Assembly: GCA_963920525.1 (NCBI GenBank)
Contig: OY986435.1
Span: 179,708,266-179,772,265 of the forward strand
Source of the DNA: Dichetophora obliterata
Lineage: Eukaryota; Arthropoda; Insecta; Diptera; Sciomyzidae
DNA: 64,000 nt
Reading direction: 5' to 3'
The position numbers and the translations under genes were made by a program. Each line of letters opens with the position of its first letter. Position 1 is the stretch's first letter. The notes beneath the pieces are model-generated. The model was not told the origin of the DNA and ran no database searches. It worked only from the letters and a program-made list of their open reading frames with translations. Positions 32,689 through 43,137 of the stretch are shown here, piece by piece.

Positions 32689-33633
32689 TTATTTATATTA
32701 ATTTTTTTAAAAAGTTAAAGAAACTAAAAGTTTGAATAAATGAGATCAATAATTTTCTTATTGGTGAAATGATAAGTTTAAGATGTTAAGTTTAAATATT
32801 TTGTATCTGACGTTACCTGTTGACTAAAGAATTTGCTAACGTCCCAAAATATGACCAACTGATTGATTAAAATAACATCAGTACCTGACTTGCTGAAAAT
32901 ATGAGAGCAAACGGGTAAATCGACTTCGACCAAAACAAGTTTTGCCAAACAATGTCGACTTTTGCTCTAAATAGTCGGCTTTTTTGACGTCGATTATTGC
33001 ATGCTGAGAAATCGTCTGTACGGAACTAAAATATAATTTCAGCAGATGTTATTAAATTATTTTTCATTTATTGTTGTTCCTTTTAGACAATAATGTTTTG
33101 CGAATGAAATAAATATTTCAGTAAATCTTAATTTTTTTTTTAACAAACGTCGCACCGTGTAACGTCCCCATTTTTGGCCAAAAATAGAAAGAGTGATCGT
33201 TGAGCTATGAAAATTTGCACGAATATCTTTCGTGACAAAATTAAGAAATTTTGAAAAAGTTATACAATTCTGCCCTCTACCACACCCACCTTACATATAA
33301 ACAAAACCCATTTTTACCTGAAACTTCGTTAAATCTTGTCTCAAAAACCCGAAATTTACTACATCAATTTCTTTTGTGATTGAAAATTTTACAGTCGAAT
33401 GTCACGTCCATTAATTATATATTAGTAACTCAGCCTTGGAAAATGCTACCAATAAAATTTAACTACGTTTTTGTTTACATTTTTAAGCTTTTTTGTTTAC
33501 AGCAAGGAAATTTCAAAAATTGAGTTGTTTTGTGTTTATAAATAAGTCGAAACTTTGAAAAATAATCGGCTGTCATACATCAAATATATCTCACTATTAA
33601 CTAAGCAGGTCATCATAAAAAGTGTATATCTTC

Positions 33634-33955
33634 CGTATTAGGTTAGGTTAGGTTAGTGTGACTTTCTTAAACGAGACATACTTAGGCCAATGAGGTCCAT
33701 TGTGATACCAAGGGTTAATTTTTCCTATCTCTATTTAAACCACTTTGAGCTGTTTACTAAGCCTAGGATTCGGTAAACCGAAAATTCCGAGAGTTCGTCA
33801 AGGTCATATCTACAGCTTTTGTAGAAGTCGTTGTGGGGTATGTTCAATCTTTGAGCGTGTCTGCCAATAAGGCAGTACCCTGTAAGGATCCCTACCATGG
33901 TGCTGATGTGGTCTCTTCTGAGAGAAATCAGTACTTTTGAACGCTTAGGGTTGAG
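33634..33955 (-). pseudogene. LOA-type LINE 3' end fragment
   Basis: On the plus strand the fragment begins with TTAGGTTAGGTTAGGTTAG, the complement of the LINE tail. On the minus strand, 33720-33955 reads SLRRDHISTMVGILTGYCLI, GRHAQRLNIPHNDFYKSCRY and a VNSSKWFK end, closely resembling the C-terminus of the LINE at 15656-18574 (SKIVGILTGHCLIGAHALRL). It is the final 75-80 residues plus tail of a severely 5'-truncated insertion. A short GTATTA at both edges may be the target duplication. Confidence 0.75.
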
Positions 33956-34396
33956 ATTAAGCCAGTATTAGCAAGTATTAGCAATAAAATTTTTGGATTT
34001 GGTGTAACGCAGTTCAAGTGATGTTTTCGTGAAAAACATATAATCAATCTTTCTCAAAATTATTTTTTAAACACTTTTCAAAATTAAATATTTAAAAATT
34101 TGTATCTCGCTTTTCGTGTTTACTTTTATGAGAAGCTTAGAACCATATGTTCAAAATGTAAGCAAAAACAGTAATGTTGCCAGACATAAGAAATTTTAAA
34201 CTTTATTTTGATACATAAAAAAAATTAAAAAAAAAAGTGAAAATTGTATTTTTAAAAAATTCAACTTTGACGGCTTGTCCTCACGAAACAGTTGCTACTA
34301 TTAAAAAAAAATAATTTTGATTTATTCACCCACGATATTTTCTATTGAAAGCCACACGGGCTCTGCGGGCCTGCTTTTTACGCCACTGAAGAGGAC

Positions 34397-35560
34397 CATA
34401 AAGTATCAGAAATTTATGGTGGCTACAGGATTTTAGAAATTTTTATTCAATTTGTCGCCAAGTGCTTTTTTTTTAAAGGTACAAATTTAATATTTTACCT
34501 ATCGGCAAAATTACAGCAAAAATATGATGGCCGCTTTTAAATTTATATTAAATGCTTATGACAATCTCAACCTTGGTTTCTCCTAACAAAACCAACGGAA
34601 TGTGCCGAAATCATGTTGTAATGTCCACATCGATGAGAGAACAAAAACAACCCAAATTGATTTAGTTTGTAAAAATTTCTCAACGCCAAAATCCACTTGA
34701 CACAAATTCGAACATGAACAAAAAAAAAAAAAGAACAACAACTTTGAGTAAGTGGGTCACAGTGCATGAATCTTGGGAACAGCAAACTTTGAAAACAGCA
34801 CAGAATAATAAAAAAACTGCATTGCCAGCTACTCACAGAGGCCAAAGCAGCTATTATTGTCTCAGGTGCTGATTGCAGCAGTAAATGAATTAAAATGGCG
34901 ACCGAAGACGACGAGGTGATGGCAACCCATCAAAATAACAATTATTAAACGGTCTATTGGCGCAGTGAGAGGCGTTGTTTTCCTTTTCGCTACGAGACTG
35001 ATAAACAAATCGTTAAGCTAAGGCTCTAAAGCGCTACGATACGCATGTTCTTAAGAAGGTGGCGACTGCCTTAAGCCCAGACCGAGCCATAAACTTGGCT
35101 ATATTTCAGTCGATAGTCCAAGAAGCGAGATCGACAAACGCAATTTTATGGTTCGACTGGCAGCAAGCCAGATGATGTGGTGAGAAAGACCTTGCAACGA
35201 TTACAAAGTAGATTAAGTAGCTGCAAATTGTGTGGCTGGGTTATGAATTAGAGGAGGGCGTCAACTGGGTGCGAAAACTATGCATTATTGAGTGGTCCAT
35301 GATGATCCATTGTTGGGCGGTATATGTTCAACTTTTACTTAATTTATGTGTATAGCAATGGGTAAACATTTCACATTGCATCGTGTGGAAAATAGCTGTT
35401 ATTTTGATGTACAAGATTCCAATAGCGTCGTCTGTCAGCTATGCGAGCCATGATCGAGGTCGTTCGGTGCCAAAGTGTATGTCAAAGCAATGTGTATGGC
35501 AATCAATGCATTCGCCTGGCTGACAGTCGCGTCATCTGCTTTCAAGGTCTTTTATGGACC
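34397..35560. other. Unique-looking non-coding sequence, possible regulatory DNA
   Basis: This is less AT-rich than the surroundings and shows no transposon ends or RT/transposase similarity. A short open frame with good initiation context (AAAATGG) at 34895-34948 encodes 17 residues beginning MATEDDEVMATHQ. Its translation is unproven. The stretch is a candidate for real host sequence. Confidence 0.4.
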
Positions 35561-35565
35561 CCAGC

Positions 35566-35623
35566 TATAAATTAAGTTGCGTGTTCTAGTCACGATTTTG
35601 GCCAAGTTTCAAGCTAACAGATC
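35566..35623 (+). promoter_or_regulatory. Candidate core promoter: TATA box, Inr-like, DPE
   Basis: TATAAATTA (35566-35574) lies 26 bases before an initiator-like TCACGA with A at 35592. AGATC at 35619-35623 falls exactly at +28 to +32 and fits the fly DPE consensus RGWYV. The initiator deviates from TCAKTY at one position. No coding exon is visible downstream, so it is only a candidate. Confidence 0.3.
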
Positions 35624-37026
35624 TTTCTTTCTCGCTCTCACTCTTCTCCACTCGTAACTCTAGCTATGTAGCTCTGTTAGTTTTGCATTTATTATAAGCC
35701 AGGTTCAAGTTCAACTGGTTAATATTGCGGTTTCTTAGCATGCTCTCTGGTCTTTTTTTTATCTTTCGTTTTATTGTTATTAATAATGCTGCCACATGAT
35801 TGCAAAGATGCGTTATTTTTGCTAATTCATCAGCTAAACTCTGCACACACTTTTCTTTGTGTTTTTAGTTGTTTTTTTTTTTTTTCTTATGGTTCGTTAT
35901 TGCATATTTTACTGTTTTTTATATTGTAGTTCTAATTGAAACTTTTATGCAAATGTTGTTGTATGGAGTTCATTACTGTTATAAATGTTATTGAAGGTGT
36001 AAAAATAAAGTACGTTCTCAGATGCAATAAAATAATACGTCGAATAGTCATAAATGGCAGAAAATCTAATTAATCAGTACGTTTTATGATTTTTTTTTCG
36101 CCTTCTTAAAGTGATTAAATCTTTGATTAAAAGATAATAAAAATTTTATCAACACTGAAGGTACGCAGTAAAATTGCCAACCGTTTTGCTATAAGATATA
36201 TATTGTCGTTGTCAAAGTTGGCAACAGAATGATCAAGAACAGAGGATGATGAAAGTTGTAGAGTGACAATTAAATTTCTTGGTGTGCAAAGAATTAAGAA
36301 AATATTACTCAGGTAATGTATACTGAAAAAAAATCCAAATCTTTAACAATTTTACACAATGTCTTTATTTTAAATGTGTTGTTTTGTGTGAAATTCAGAA
36401 ATGATCAACATAAATTGAAAATAGATGAATTAAAATTCGGAAGAGATCAACTTAAATTCGTAAGATCGAAATGAAATTTGTAGGATCAGTATCATTAGCA
36501 TTACTATTAATATGTTTTAAATTTTTCTGAGCTTGTTTTTCGGCTCGGAATTTAAAACAAAGATAATCCAAAAACAGAGCTGTCGATAAAGATTACGATT
36601 ACTTCACGATTATGATTGCAGTAATCTTTAAAAAAAACGAGATTACAATTAAAGTAATCCTTCATCGAATGTGTTTTCAGGTGTTTTTTTTAAAGCAAAA
36701 TTATTTATTGCAAAAAAATTGTTTACAAGAGCAAAATACAATTTAAAATAATCTTTTTAACTGTTTTTTTTAAACATGCTAATTAAAAAGGTGTAATATA
36801 AAGGCCTCGCATTTATGTACTATTAAAGATATATTATAGATATATAGAACGCAATATAGAACGCATGCTTTTTAAAAAAAAAAACCATTATTTATTTCTT
36901 ATTTTCGTACCCATTCGATGTAATGTGAGACGTCTCTGTGCTGACCGCATATCTTTTTTCTTCAGTGTAACTGTTGAAGTATGTATTTCAAAACCAGAGT
37001 TCCAATTTACGGTTTTCTTCTATTTT
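35624..37026. other. Non-coding interval with simple repeats
   Basis: T-runs near 35871-35886, GATTACGATTAC-type words at 36590-36660 and short AAATTCG-AGATCAA repeats at 36400-36490. No gene or clear element ends. Confidence 0.4.
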
Positions 37027-37365
37027 GGGTGGCGGCCGTGGCCTAGTGGGTAGAGTGCGTGGCCCCTAAGCTAATGAACCGCGGTAGCCCGGGTTCAGTT
37101 CCAGCTCAGACAGAAAGTTTTTTCAATTGAATTAATTTTTCTGCTCGGTCGTCACCTCTTTGCAGACAATGGCAAACCTTAGAGAGTAAAAGTTGCCATG
37201 TAATGCTTCTTGAGAACATAAGCCGTTCGGAGTCGTCATAAAATACGTAGGTCCAGTACTCGGTCATTTGTGATCAAACATTTAATAACACGCACAACAC
37301 AATTGATCAATAGAAGCTAGGTCAAAGTCTTTCCTAGGGCTGAAATGGCCAGTTTATTTTATTTT
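37027..37365 (+). repeat. tRNA-derived SINE-like repeat, plus-strand copy
   Basis: The head matches RNA polymerase III promoter boxes: A box TGGCCTAGTGG (37039-37049, fits TRGYNNANNGG) and B box GGTTCAGTTCC (37092-37102, one mismatch to GGTTCRANNCC). An unrelated tail of about 250 bases follows to about 37365. A second, diverged copy lies in the opposite orientation at 38253-38557. The head does not fold into a complete functional tRNA here and lacks a clear acceptor stem, so it is a repeat and not a tRNA gene. Confidence 0.7.
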
Positions 37366-38252
37366 TATATTTCTATTTTTGGGTCCCTTACATTGTGAAA
37401 CACAACGATATACCCGATATACTTTTTGTTTGAGAATAATGTTAATTTTACTATATTTTTAAAAAGAATTGTAATTTTGGCTCAGTGTAAAAATCATGCC
37501 TAAATTTTTATTTTGCCAAAGTAAAAATTCCAATAGCTGTCGTTGTTAAGCTGTACAAAAAATTTCCCTCAAACGACGTTCAGTGTCACTAAATTGACAC
37601 TTAGCTAAGAACAAACCACAGAGAAAAAATAAAAACTATGACTGGAAATGTTTTTGTCTGTATAAATCAAGTGCAAATATCCACAAACGCAATGTGATAA
37701 CTGCAATTGCCATATCTGTCCAACGCATATTTTTAACCTATGTAAAAAATGTGCTCAAACTTTGTGCAGTTTGTGAATAACAATCAAATTTTTATTTTTA
37801 ACAATTTATGAGCTGTTTTAGTTTTATAGTTCTAGTGTGGAAAACAAATCTGGAAATTCCTGGAAATCATTGTTTTTCGGAGTTTTTTTTTAATATTTTA
37901 ATATTAGGTACATGAATATAAACTGTATAAAATTACGTTTTCAGTGGTATTTAACTTAAGTCTCTGGTAGTAGATCTCTGGCGTAGTGTCAAATTGACAC
38001 TACACATTACATTACAAAAAATTAAGTTCGTTTAAAGTTTAATTAATGTACATCTCTAGTCCCACGTCAAAGACCAAATTTATTTAAACATTAAATTTTA
38101 ACAGTTTTTATAATTAATTATATAATAATATTTAAAGGAAATATAATTTGCATTGTTAATTAAATAAAAATAAATATAATTATTATATATTATTTATGAT
38201 ATATTAAATATCATTAATTATGTTGATTTTATATGATTTAAATAAAAACATA

Positions 38253-38557
38253 ATAAAATAAACTGGCCATTTCAGTCTTTGGAAGGACTTTGGCCTAGCT
38301 TCAATTGATCAATTGTGCTGTGCGTGTTATTAAATGTTTGATCACAAATGACCGAGAACTGGACCTACGTGTTTTATGCCGACTCCGAATGGCTTATGTT
38401 CTCAAGAAGTTTTACATGGCGATTTTTACTATCTGAGGCTTGCCATTGTCTGCAGAGAGATGACGACCGAACAGAAAAATTAATTCAATTGAAAAAATGT
38501 TCTGTCTGAGCTGAAATTGAAGGGCCACGCACTCTACCCACTAGGCTACGGTCGCCA
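38253..38557 (-). repeat. tRNA-derived SINE-like repeat, minus-strand copy
   Basis: The reverse complement begins GTGGCGACCGTAGCCTAGTG and follows the plus-strand copy to CTGGCCATTTCAG. The A box (TAGCCTAGTGG) is kept; the B-box segment is deleted. Confidence 0.75.
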
Positions 38558-38830
38558 CAATTTTAAATACAAATTCTAGTTGTTTCTTAGTTTAAAATCA
38601 TTTATTGGGTCTTAGGTCAAGGTTAGAACTATTAATTGTTTAAATTATTATAAACTATTATATTAAATTAAAAAATTGTAAACTATCAAATAACTAGAAT
38701 TTGTATTTAAAATCAAGTTTGATTTAAACTATCAAACACTTAGAATTTGTGTTAAAATCATATGAAATCAACATAATAAATAACAAGGTCATTTAGAAAA
38801 ATATCATTAATTTTATCTTCAGATCTGCAG
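38558..38830. repeat. Dispersed repeat with CTAGAATTTGTATTTAAAATC
   Basis: The words ACTAGAATTTGTATTTAAAA and the neighbouring TTAGAACTATTAATTG and CAACATAATAA recur in the same order here, at 53484-53660, at 58035-58200 and at 63120-63300 (inverted). No coding capacity. Confidence 0.75.
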
Positions 38831-39300
38831 ATTGATCGGCAAAAAAGTCAGTTATAATTTTTTTAAGATTTTATTTTTTCCTGGGTATCTTAGGCATTAA
38901 ATCATATTTTTATGGCAAAATAAAAGTATTTAATTGTAATTTAGCAAAATATTACTATAGTATCGATATCTCAGTAAAACTTCGCTATTTAACCCCTCTA
39001 TTTTATGCACCATTGCAACCATAAGCTTATGCTATTCTTTAAGTTTAACATTGTATATTCAAATAATCAGCAATGAAACACATTACACTGATAGATTGAA
39101 AGACTTAATTTTTGTGAACAACAACACCAACATAAACACAAACAAGCAAGCAAGCAAGCATTCATGACACATGCCACTCAAGAACTGAGAAACTGTTAGC
39201 CAACAACACTTTGCAGTTAAGTCGCACTTATAGTGGCGACTTGTTGCTTTGCTGAGCCGCGTTGACAGCGTGTCAAGCTAAAAGCAGTTGGTATTGCGTA
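38831..39300. other. Non-coding interval with short AAGC microsatellite
   Basis: A CAAGCAAGCAAGCAAGCA run lies near 39143-39160. From about 39170 the base composition becomes more balanced, which may mark host sequence near a transcription start. Confidence 0.4.
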
Positions 39301-39471
39301 CAGTGCGCGGTTACCTGCCGCCGATTTAGTGCAGATGGTTTTTGAGTACTTTGGGTTTATTTGTATTTAGACGTTTCTTCTTTGTTTATTTTTGCAATCA
39401 AACAATTCGCGTGTTCTTGTGTATGCTTCTTGCTTTCCTCAAACCAGCGGGCAATAAGTCAAGAGACGAAA

Positions 39472-39508
39472 ATGGGAAAAACTATGCTGAAACGCACTTT
39501 AAGCAACT
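39472..39508 (+). CDS. Candidate first coding exon (weak)
   Basis: An ATG in favourable fly context (GACGAAAATGG) opens a frame MGKTMLKRTLSN that runs into a GTAAGT splice donor at 39509. The 170 bases upstream (about 39300-39471) are of balanced composition, with an initiator-like TACAGTG at 39299-39305, as expected for a 5' leader. I do not recognise the peptide and cannot see a second exon. It could be coincidence. Confidence 0.2.
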
Positions 39509-39851
39509 GTAAGTCGCTTTATGTCACTTGTTGTTCCAGCTTGTTTCTGCGTTTTTATGTCAACTTATTTTTTAAGACAGAACAGGAAAAATAACTGTTT
39601 CTGTTTTTATTTTAATATTATAAAATCTTAATATATACGAACTATTAATATTATTATCAAAATCTCAACAAATTAAGTATAAAAAGTAATTTGTGCATAT
39701 AATATGAATAAATAATGCAAAAACCTTAATGGTAATGTGTATGAATTATTTTTAACCTTTATATATACGAATAATAAGAAATTTCACGAATATCTATGTA
39801 AGTATTATGAATCTACAAATCAAAGGGTTCGTGTTTTAAGAGTGTATATAC

Positions 39852-40679
39852 ACGCTCAGAAATCTTGGAATTAATTTTAAGCCAAGCGTTGGAATCATGC
39901 ATTTTTTAATATATTTTTGATTAAAACTTACACTTTCAAGTACATATATTAAAAAATTGATTTAATGTTATTTGTATAAATGTATAATAACAATTGTATT
40001 ATATACAAGTTATAATACAAATTGTCTTAAAATATTATACAAATATCTATCAAGCATCTGTCAAATTGTCATTCTGATTCTGAAATCTGACATTGTCAAA
40101 ATAAAACCTAAAGAAATAGTTTTTGTTAACGAAAAACCATATGTTATAAAAGAAACTTTAAATGAATAAATATTTTGTTATTGGTTGACCAAATATTTTC
40201 TTTTTATTTCACTTGGAATTTTAAAAGTAAGTAAACATATAAAAGATTTATAGCTTTATTCCATAAATGTTCCATAAATTTATTCCATAAATGTTGATTT
40301 TTTTCCTTTTACCTTTTCAGGACAATATGTATTAAATGTTATACATCTTGTATTACTGTTTAATACAATCTGTATTACTATTTAATACAATTTGTATTAC
40401 TATTTAATACAATTTGTATTAATATTTAATAAAAAATTTTTATTCCTATTACTTTTTAATAACTGAAGTATTACACTTGATTACAAATGTATTAAAATAT
40501 AAACCAGAATAGTATTGTTCTAAACTTAGTTTCTATTCCAATTCTGTATTAGAATTTAGTATTAAGGGATTAGAATTCAATTTTAATATTTGACATATAT
40601 TAGATTCTAATGCAATTCTGGTGTGGTCATATATACAATACAGTTTTTATTAGAATTTAATCCAAGATTTCTGAACGTG
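39852..40679. mobile_element. 828-bp inverted-repeat element, TA target
   Basis: The left end CACGCTCAGAAATCTTGGAA and right end (complement of CACGTTCAGAAATCTTGGAT) share about 30 bases. TA flanks both ends. The interior includes a 22-bp tandem array and a short frame ending IVKIKPKEIVFVNEKPYVIK that may be a coding scrap. Related end sequences appear singly at 11138 and 45484. Confidence 0.75.
40347..40437. repeat. 22-bp tandem repeat, four units
   Basis: The unit TGTATTACTATTTAATACAATT is repeated about four times with single-base changes; the last copy decays into A-rich sequence. Confidence 0.85.
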
Positions 40680-40727
40680 TAAATAGGTTCTCACAGCATC
40701 ACCGTCAGCGAACGACTGAATTATATA

Positions 40728-40831
40728 GGCCTATTACGGTTCACAACACAACAGTAATATCTGTTTTTATTGTGTACATTACTAATACCAAAAATAAGAC
40801 ACCAGTGTATTGCTGTGAACCGTAATAGGCC
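40728..40831. mobile_element. Tiny palindromic MITE (104 bp)
   Basis: The ends GGCCTATTACGGTTCACA and its complement pair perfectly over 18 bases. TA lies outside each end. Length and GGCC termini suggest a PIF/Harbinger-like or Tc1-like MITE. Confidence 0.8.
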
Positions 40832-40915
40832 TAATATTATCTTCTGTTGTCTGCTGTATGCATGTGAAAAGTTACGCTCAGAGAGCGCTCAGTGAGCAAT
40901 GGGGCACCCAGCGCT

Positions 40916-41715
40916 ACTGTTACCAGATCAGCGGATTTCCCGCAAATTAGCGGATTTTTAAGTCATTTGGCGGGATAAATAATCACAAATCTGCTGGCGG
41001 AATTTTTCTGGGGATTTTTATATATAATTAATTTCTTATTAATTTAACTTAATTGTATTTAATTTAGTTGATGGTTGAGCACATCTCCGTTAACAATGTT
41101 TTGAAAGCAGTAACAGAAGATACTTTGACTTTTTTGGAAATTTTTGGCTGTAGCTATGACCATGTATCGGAAGTATTATATTAGTATCAAAACATTAACT
41201 TCTTTAAGTGGAAAAATATATCTAATACAACTGATTATTGGTTTGAGGAACTTGAATATAAGGATGCAGCTGAAAATTTAATTTTTGAGGAACTGTCAAA
41301 CTTTTCACAGCTCCTTATATCTTTGTCTTAGTCAAACGCTGATGTTTGAATAATAAGCTGAATGAGCGCCTAGTCAGCTCAATATTGTAATGTCTAGAAT
41401 AATAATAATGTTAACTTTCAAGATATAACTTAATAAGGCACCAGAACTGCTGCCACGACGATAGTATACCCCAATCATATCTAAGATTGATTGGGTCGAA
41501 TGCAATCGATGTCAACAAGAACATTGTTGAAGAATGGAGTGATTTAAAGTAGTACATAATTTTAGTTTTTTTAATTGGAACTTAAATTGCTATTTTTTGT
41601 GATTTTTTTTATAATTGAAAGTATTCATATTTTGTTATAAGCTACGTTGTCAAAAGTAAAAAAGATTTTTTTGGCAAATTTTGCGGATTTTGATCAGCAG
41701 TAGCTGGCAACACTG
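40916..41715 (+). mobile_element. hAT element with 9-bp flanking duplication
   Basis: CCCAGCGCT occurs at 40907-40915 and 41716-41724, an exact duplication (8 bp is usual for hAT; the ninth base may be chance). The ends resemble each other as ACTGTTACCAG and the complement of AGTGTTGCCAG, both next to AGCGGATT-type words. The interior keeps a transposase scrap. Confidence 0.8.
41095..41375 (+). pseudogene. hAT transposase C-terminal scrap
   Basis: The plus strand reads NNVLKAVTEDTLTFLEIFGC, then FKWKNISNTTDYWFEELEY, KDAAENLIFEELSNFSQLLI and SLS-stop-SNADV. The W-x-x-V...A-x-x-x-x-F-x-x-L-x-x-F-x-x-x-L-L-x-L-x-x-S-N-A-D-V pattern is the dimerisation region of hAT transposases with a stop replacing a codon before SNADV. 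It agrees with the flanking duplication. Confidence 0.65.
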
Positions 41716-41782
41716 CCCAGCGCTTATATAAAGCAGTGTCGGGCAAAGACTCATGTCACACTTAGCGGACACGGACAAATTC

Positions 41783-41865
41783 GGTCTTTGGCGATAGTAA
41801 ATGTTGGCAGGGAACAGTGGTGATTAAACTCAATACCCTGCCAACATGTACTATCGTCGAAGACC
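41783..41865. repeat. Imperfect hairpin with ~30-bp arms
   Basis: GGTCTTTGGCGATAGTAAATG and TTGGCAGGG pair with CCTGCCAACATGTACTATCG and TCGAAGACC across a 23-base loop. The size matches a pre-miRNA-like hairpin, but it could be a small MITE or a transposon end. Confidence 0.7.
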
Positions 41866-42311
41866 CCAAAGCGTGACTTGTAGGCGTTGAGATTAAACGC
41901 TGGCGTTACGGTTTTTTCATCGTAAAAGTGACTTTTGTCGGGAGAAACTGTTCACCTCCGGCGTCACTTTGATGGCTTCTCGTAAGAGATACTTCAAGAA
42001 GTCTCTTTTTGTTTATTTTTTTCAGTACAATTTTATTAAGACATACGTAAGTGCCACAAAGCCATTTTTAGTACATTCTCATACACTTGGTCTTCATCAC
42101 ATTGACTTGATCTTTTTTCATGAAATTCTTAAAGTTTTCAGTACCTTTTTTGTGCTCTGTTGCAACCCTTTTTACAACACATTCAAATGCATTGCCACCC
42201 TGATCAGTTGTAGATACTATTTTATTTTTGACATATATGGTCGTCTTCTTCTAGCACGTAGGCTTGCATTAATGTGAAATAAATTTAAAAGGCTTTAAAA
42301 TTAAATTTTTG
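41866..42311. other. Non-coding interval
   Basis: The 102-codon frame at 41969-42277 is hydrophobic and Phe-rich and resembles no family I know; it is more likely chance in T-rich sequence. Confidence 0.4.
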
Positions 42312-42500
42312 GAGCGGCTTTCCGAAATTGTTAATTTGGAATTAAAACCGGGGGTTTTATCAGTTTCACATTCTTCAGCAAATCTTGAAAAAATATTTTC
42401 GATTCAAAATTTAAAAATATTTCTGTTGAAGAAGAGGGAGACACATTTTCTTGATCAAATGGTAAAAACTGAACATACAGTACTATATTTATTTAACTAG
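42312..42500 (+). pseudogene. hAT transposase dimerisation-domain fragment
   Basis: The frame ERLSEIVNLELKPGVLSVSH, SSANLEKIFSIQNLKIFLLK matches the S-x-P-H-S-S-A-x-x-E-R-x-F-S end of hAT transposases (here PH is SH and ER is EK). It is about 50 residues. A possible element end CATATCCCTAGC follows at 42658-42669. Confidence 0.6.
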
Positions 42501-42984
42501 GTTTGTTTGTCCGTTTTTGTTATTTTTTTTAATTTTAAATAAATAATGTAATATATTAAAAAAGTTTCATTATTCATGGAGAAAAAAAAAATAGTACAAT
42601 TTGAAGCCAAAAAGTACAATTTTTATTTCTGTTTGGTTACATTTTGAGAAAGTACTTTCATATCCCTAGCACAAACGCACTTAGTCCCGCACTGTTGTAA
42701 AATGAGCACCAATGTTTTTATGCACATCCCAGTGGACAATTTATCTAGTGCTACGCAATAGAAAACATTTTAGTAGTGCTATTATTGACGTCAATATAAC
42801 TTCTATGATCGCTGTATTGATGAGTGCTTCTATAAGGCCTACCTTTTGAAGGTTCTGAGTCGTTTCATATTATTTTATACGAACAAATTTTTAAAAAAAT
42901 TTAGAAAAAATTTCAAATGAACAGACAATTTAAAAAATATCAAAATTTAAAAAAAAAAAGCAAAAATGATTTTTTTTTTGTCCG
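42501..42984. other. Non-coding interval, nothing certain
   Basis: A-rich and T-rich runs. CCAGTGGACAATTTATCTAG at 42730 may be a decayed element end, without a partner. Confidence 0.35.
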
Positions 42985-43137
42985 AGCTGAGTCTAGAACC
43001 CTCGTTTCAAAAAGCTTACCTGCATTTGTAATGAAGCAAAAAAAGATAAACATTTTTAACAACTGCGGTAGACAATTGGGTAAGGTGTCGGACTGGCACA
43101 TCATAGGACGACATTTCAAATCTGGAAATTTTCATAG
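42985..43137 (+). repeat. tRNA(Ser/Leu)-like repeat, single copy
   Basis: GCGGTAGACAATTGGGTAAG followed by TGTCGGACTGGCACATCATA and a TTTCAAATCT B-box-like word has the layout of a class II tRNA 5' half. The same order, preceded by AGCTGAGTCTAGAACC, recurs at 45660-45940 in reverse orientation. Confidence 0.55.

Larger units (their letters stand above)
32062..34388. mobile_element. hAT-type element, perfect 8-bp target duplication
   Basis: AAGAGGAC lies at 32054-32061 and again at 34389-34396. The ends read CAGTAGCGTAA and the complement of CAGTGGCGTAA, the usual hAT style, with C+G-rich CGCCCGCAGGC-type words just inside. I see no transposase in the 2.3 kb, so it is non-autonomous. A MITE and a LINE fragment are nested within it. 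Confidence 0.9.
37027..38557. mobile_element. Inverted pair of SINE-like copies, possible compound element
   Basis: The two copies face each other with their tRNA-like heads outward, enclosing about 890 bases of AT-rich sequence. The right copy lacks about 35 bases across the B box. This could be chance, or a long-inverted-repeat element whose termini are tRNA-like. The enclosed part contains two AGTGTCAAATTGACACT-type palindromes (about 37580-37600 and 37985-38003). Confidence 0.5.

Noticed and set aside
33637..33655. TTAGG run as telomeric sequence
   Set aside because: It directly continues from a LINE C-terminal fragment and is only about four units long; it is the LINE tail.
37027..37105. 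Functional tRNA gene
   Set aside because: A and B boxes are present, but no acceptor stem or complete cloverleaf could be drawn, and a diverged second copy with the same non-tRNA tail exists.
41969..42277. 102-codon hydrophobic frame as a membrane protein
   Set aside because: Phe-rich composition follows T-rich DNA; no clear start context or family.
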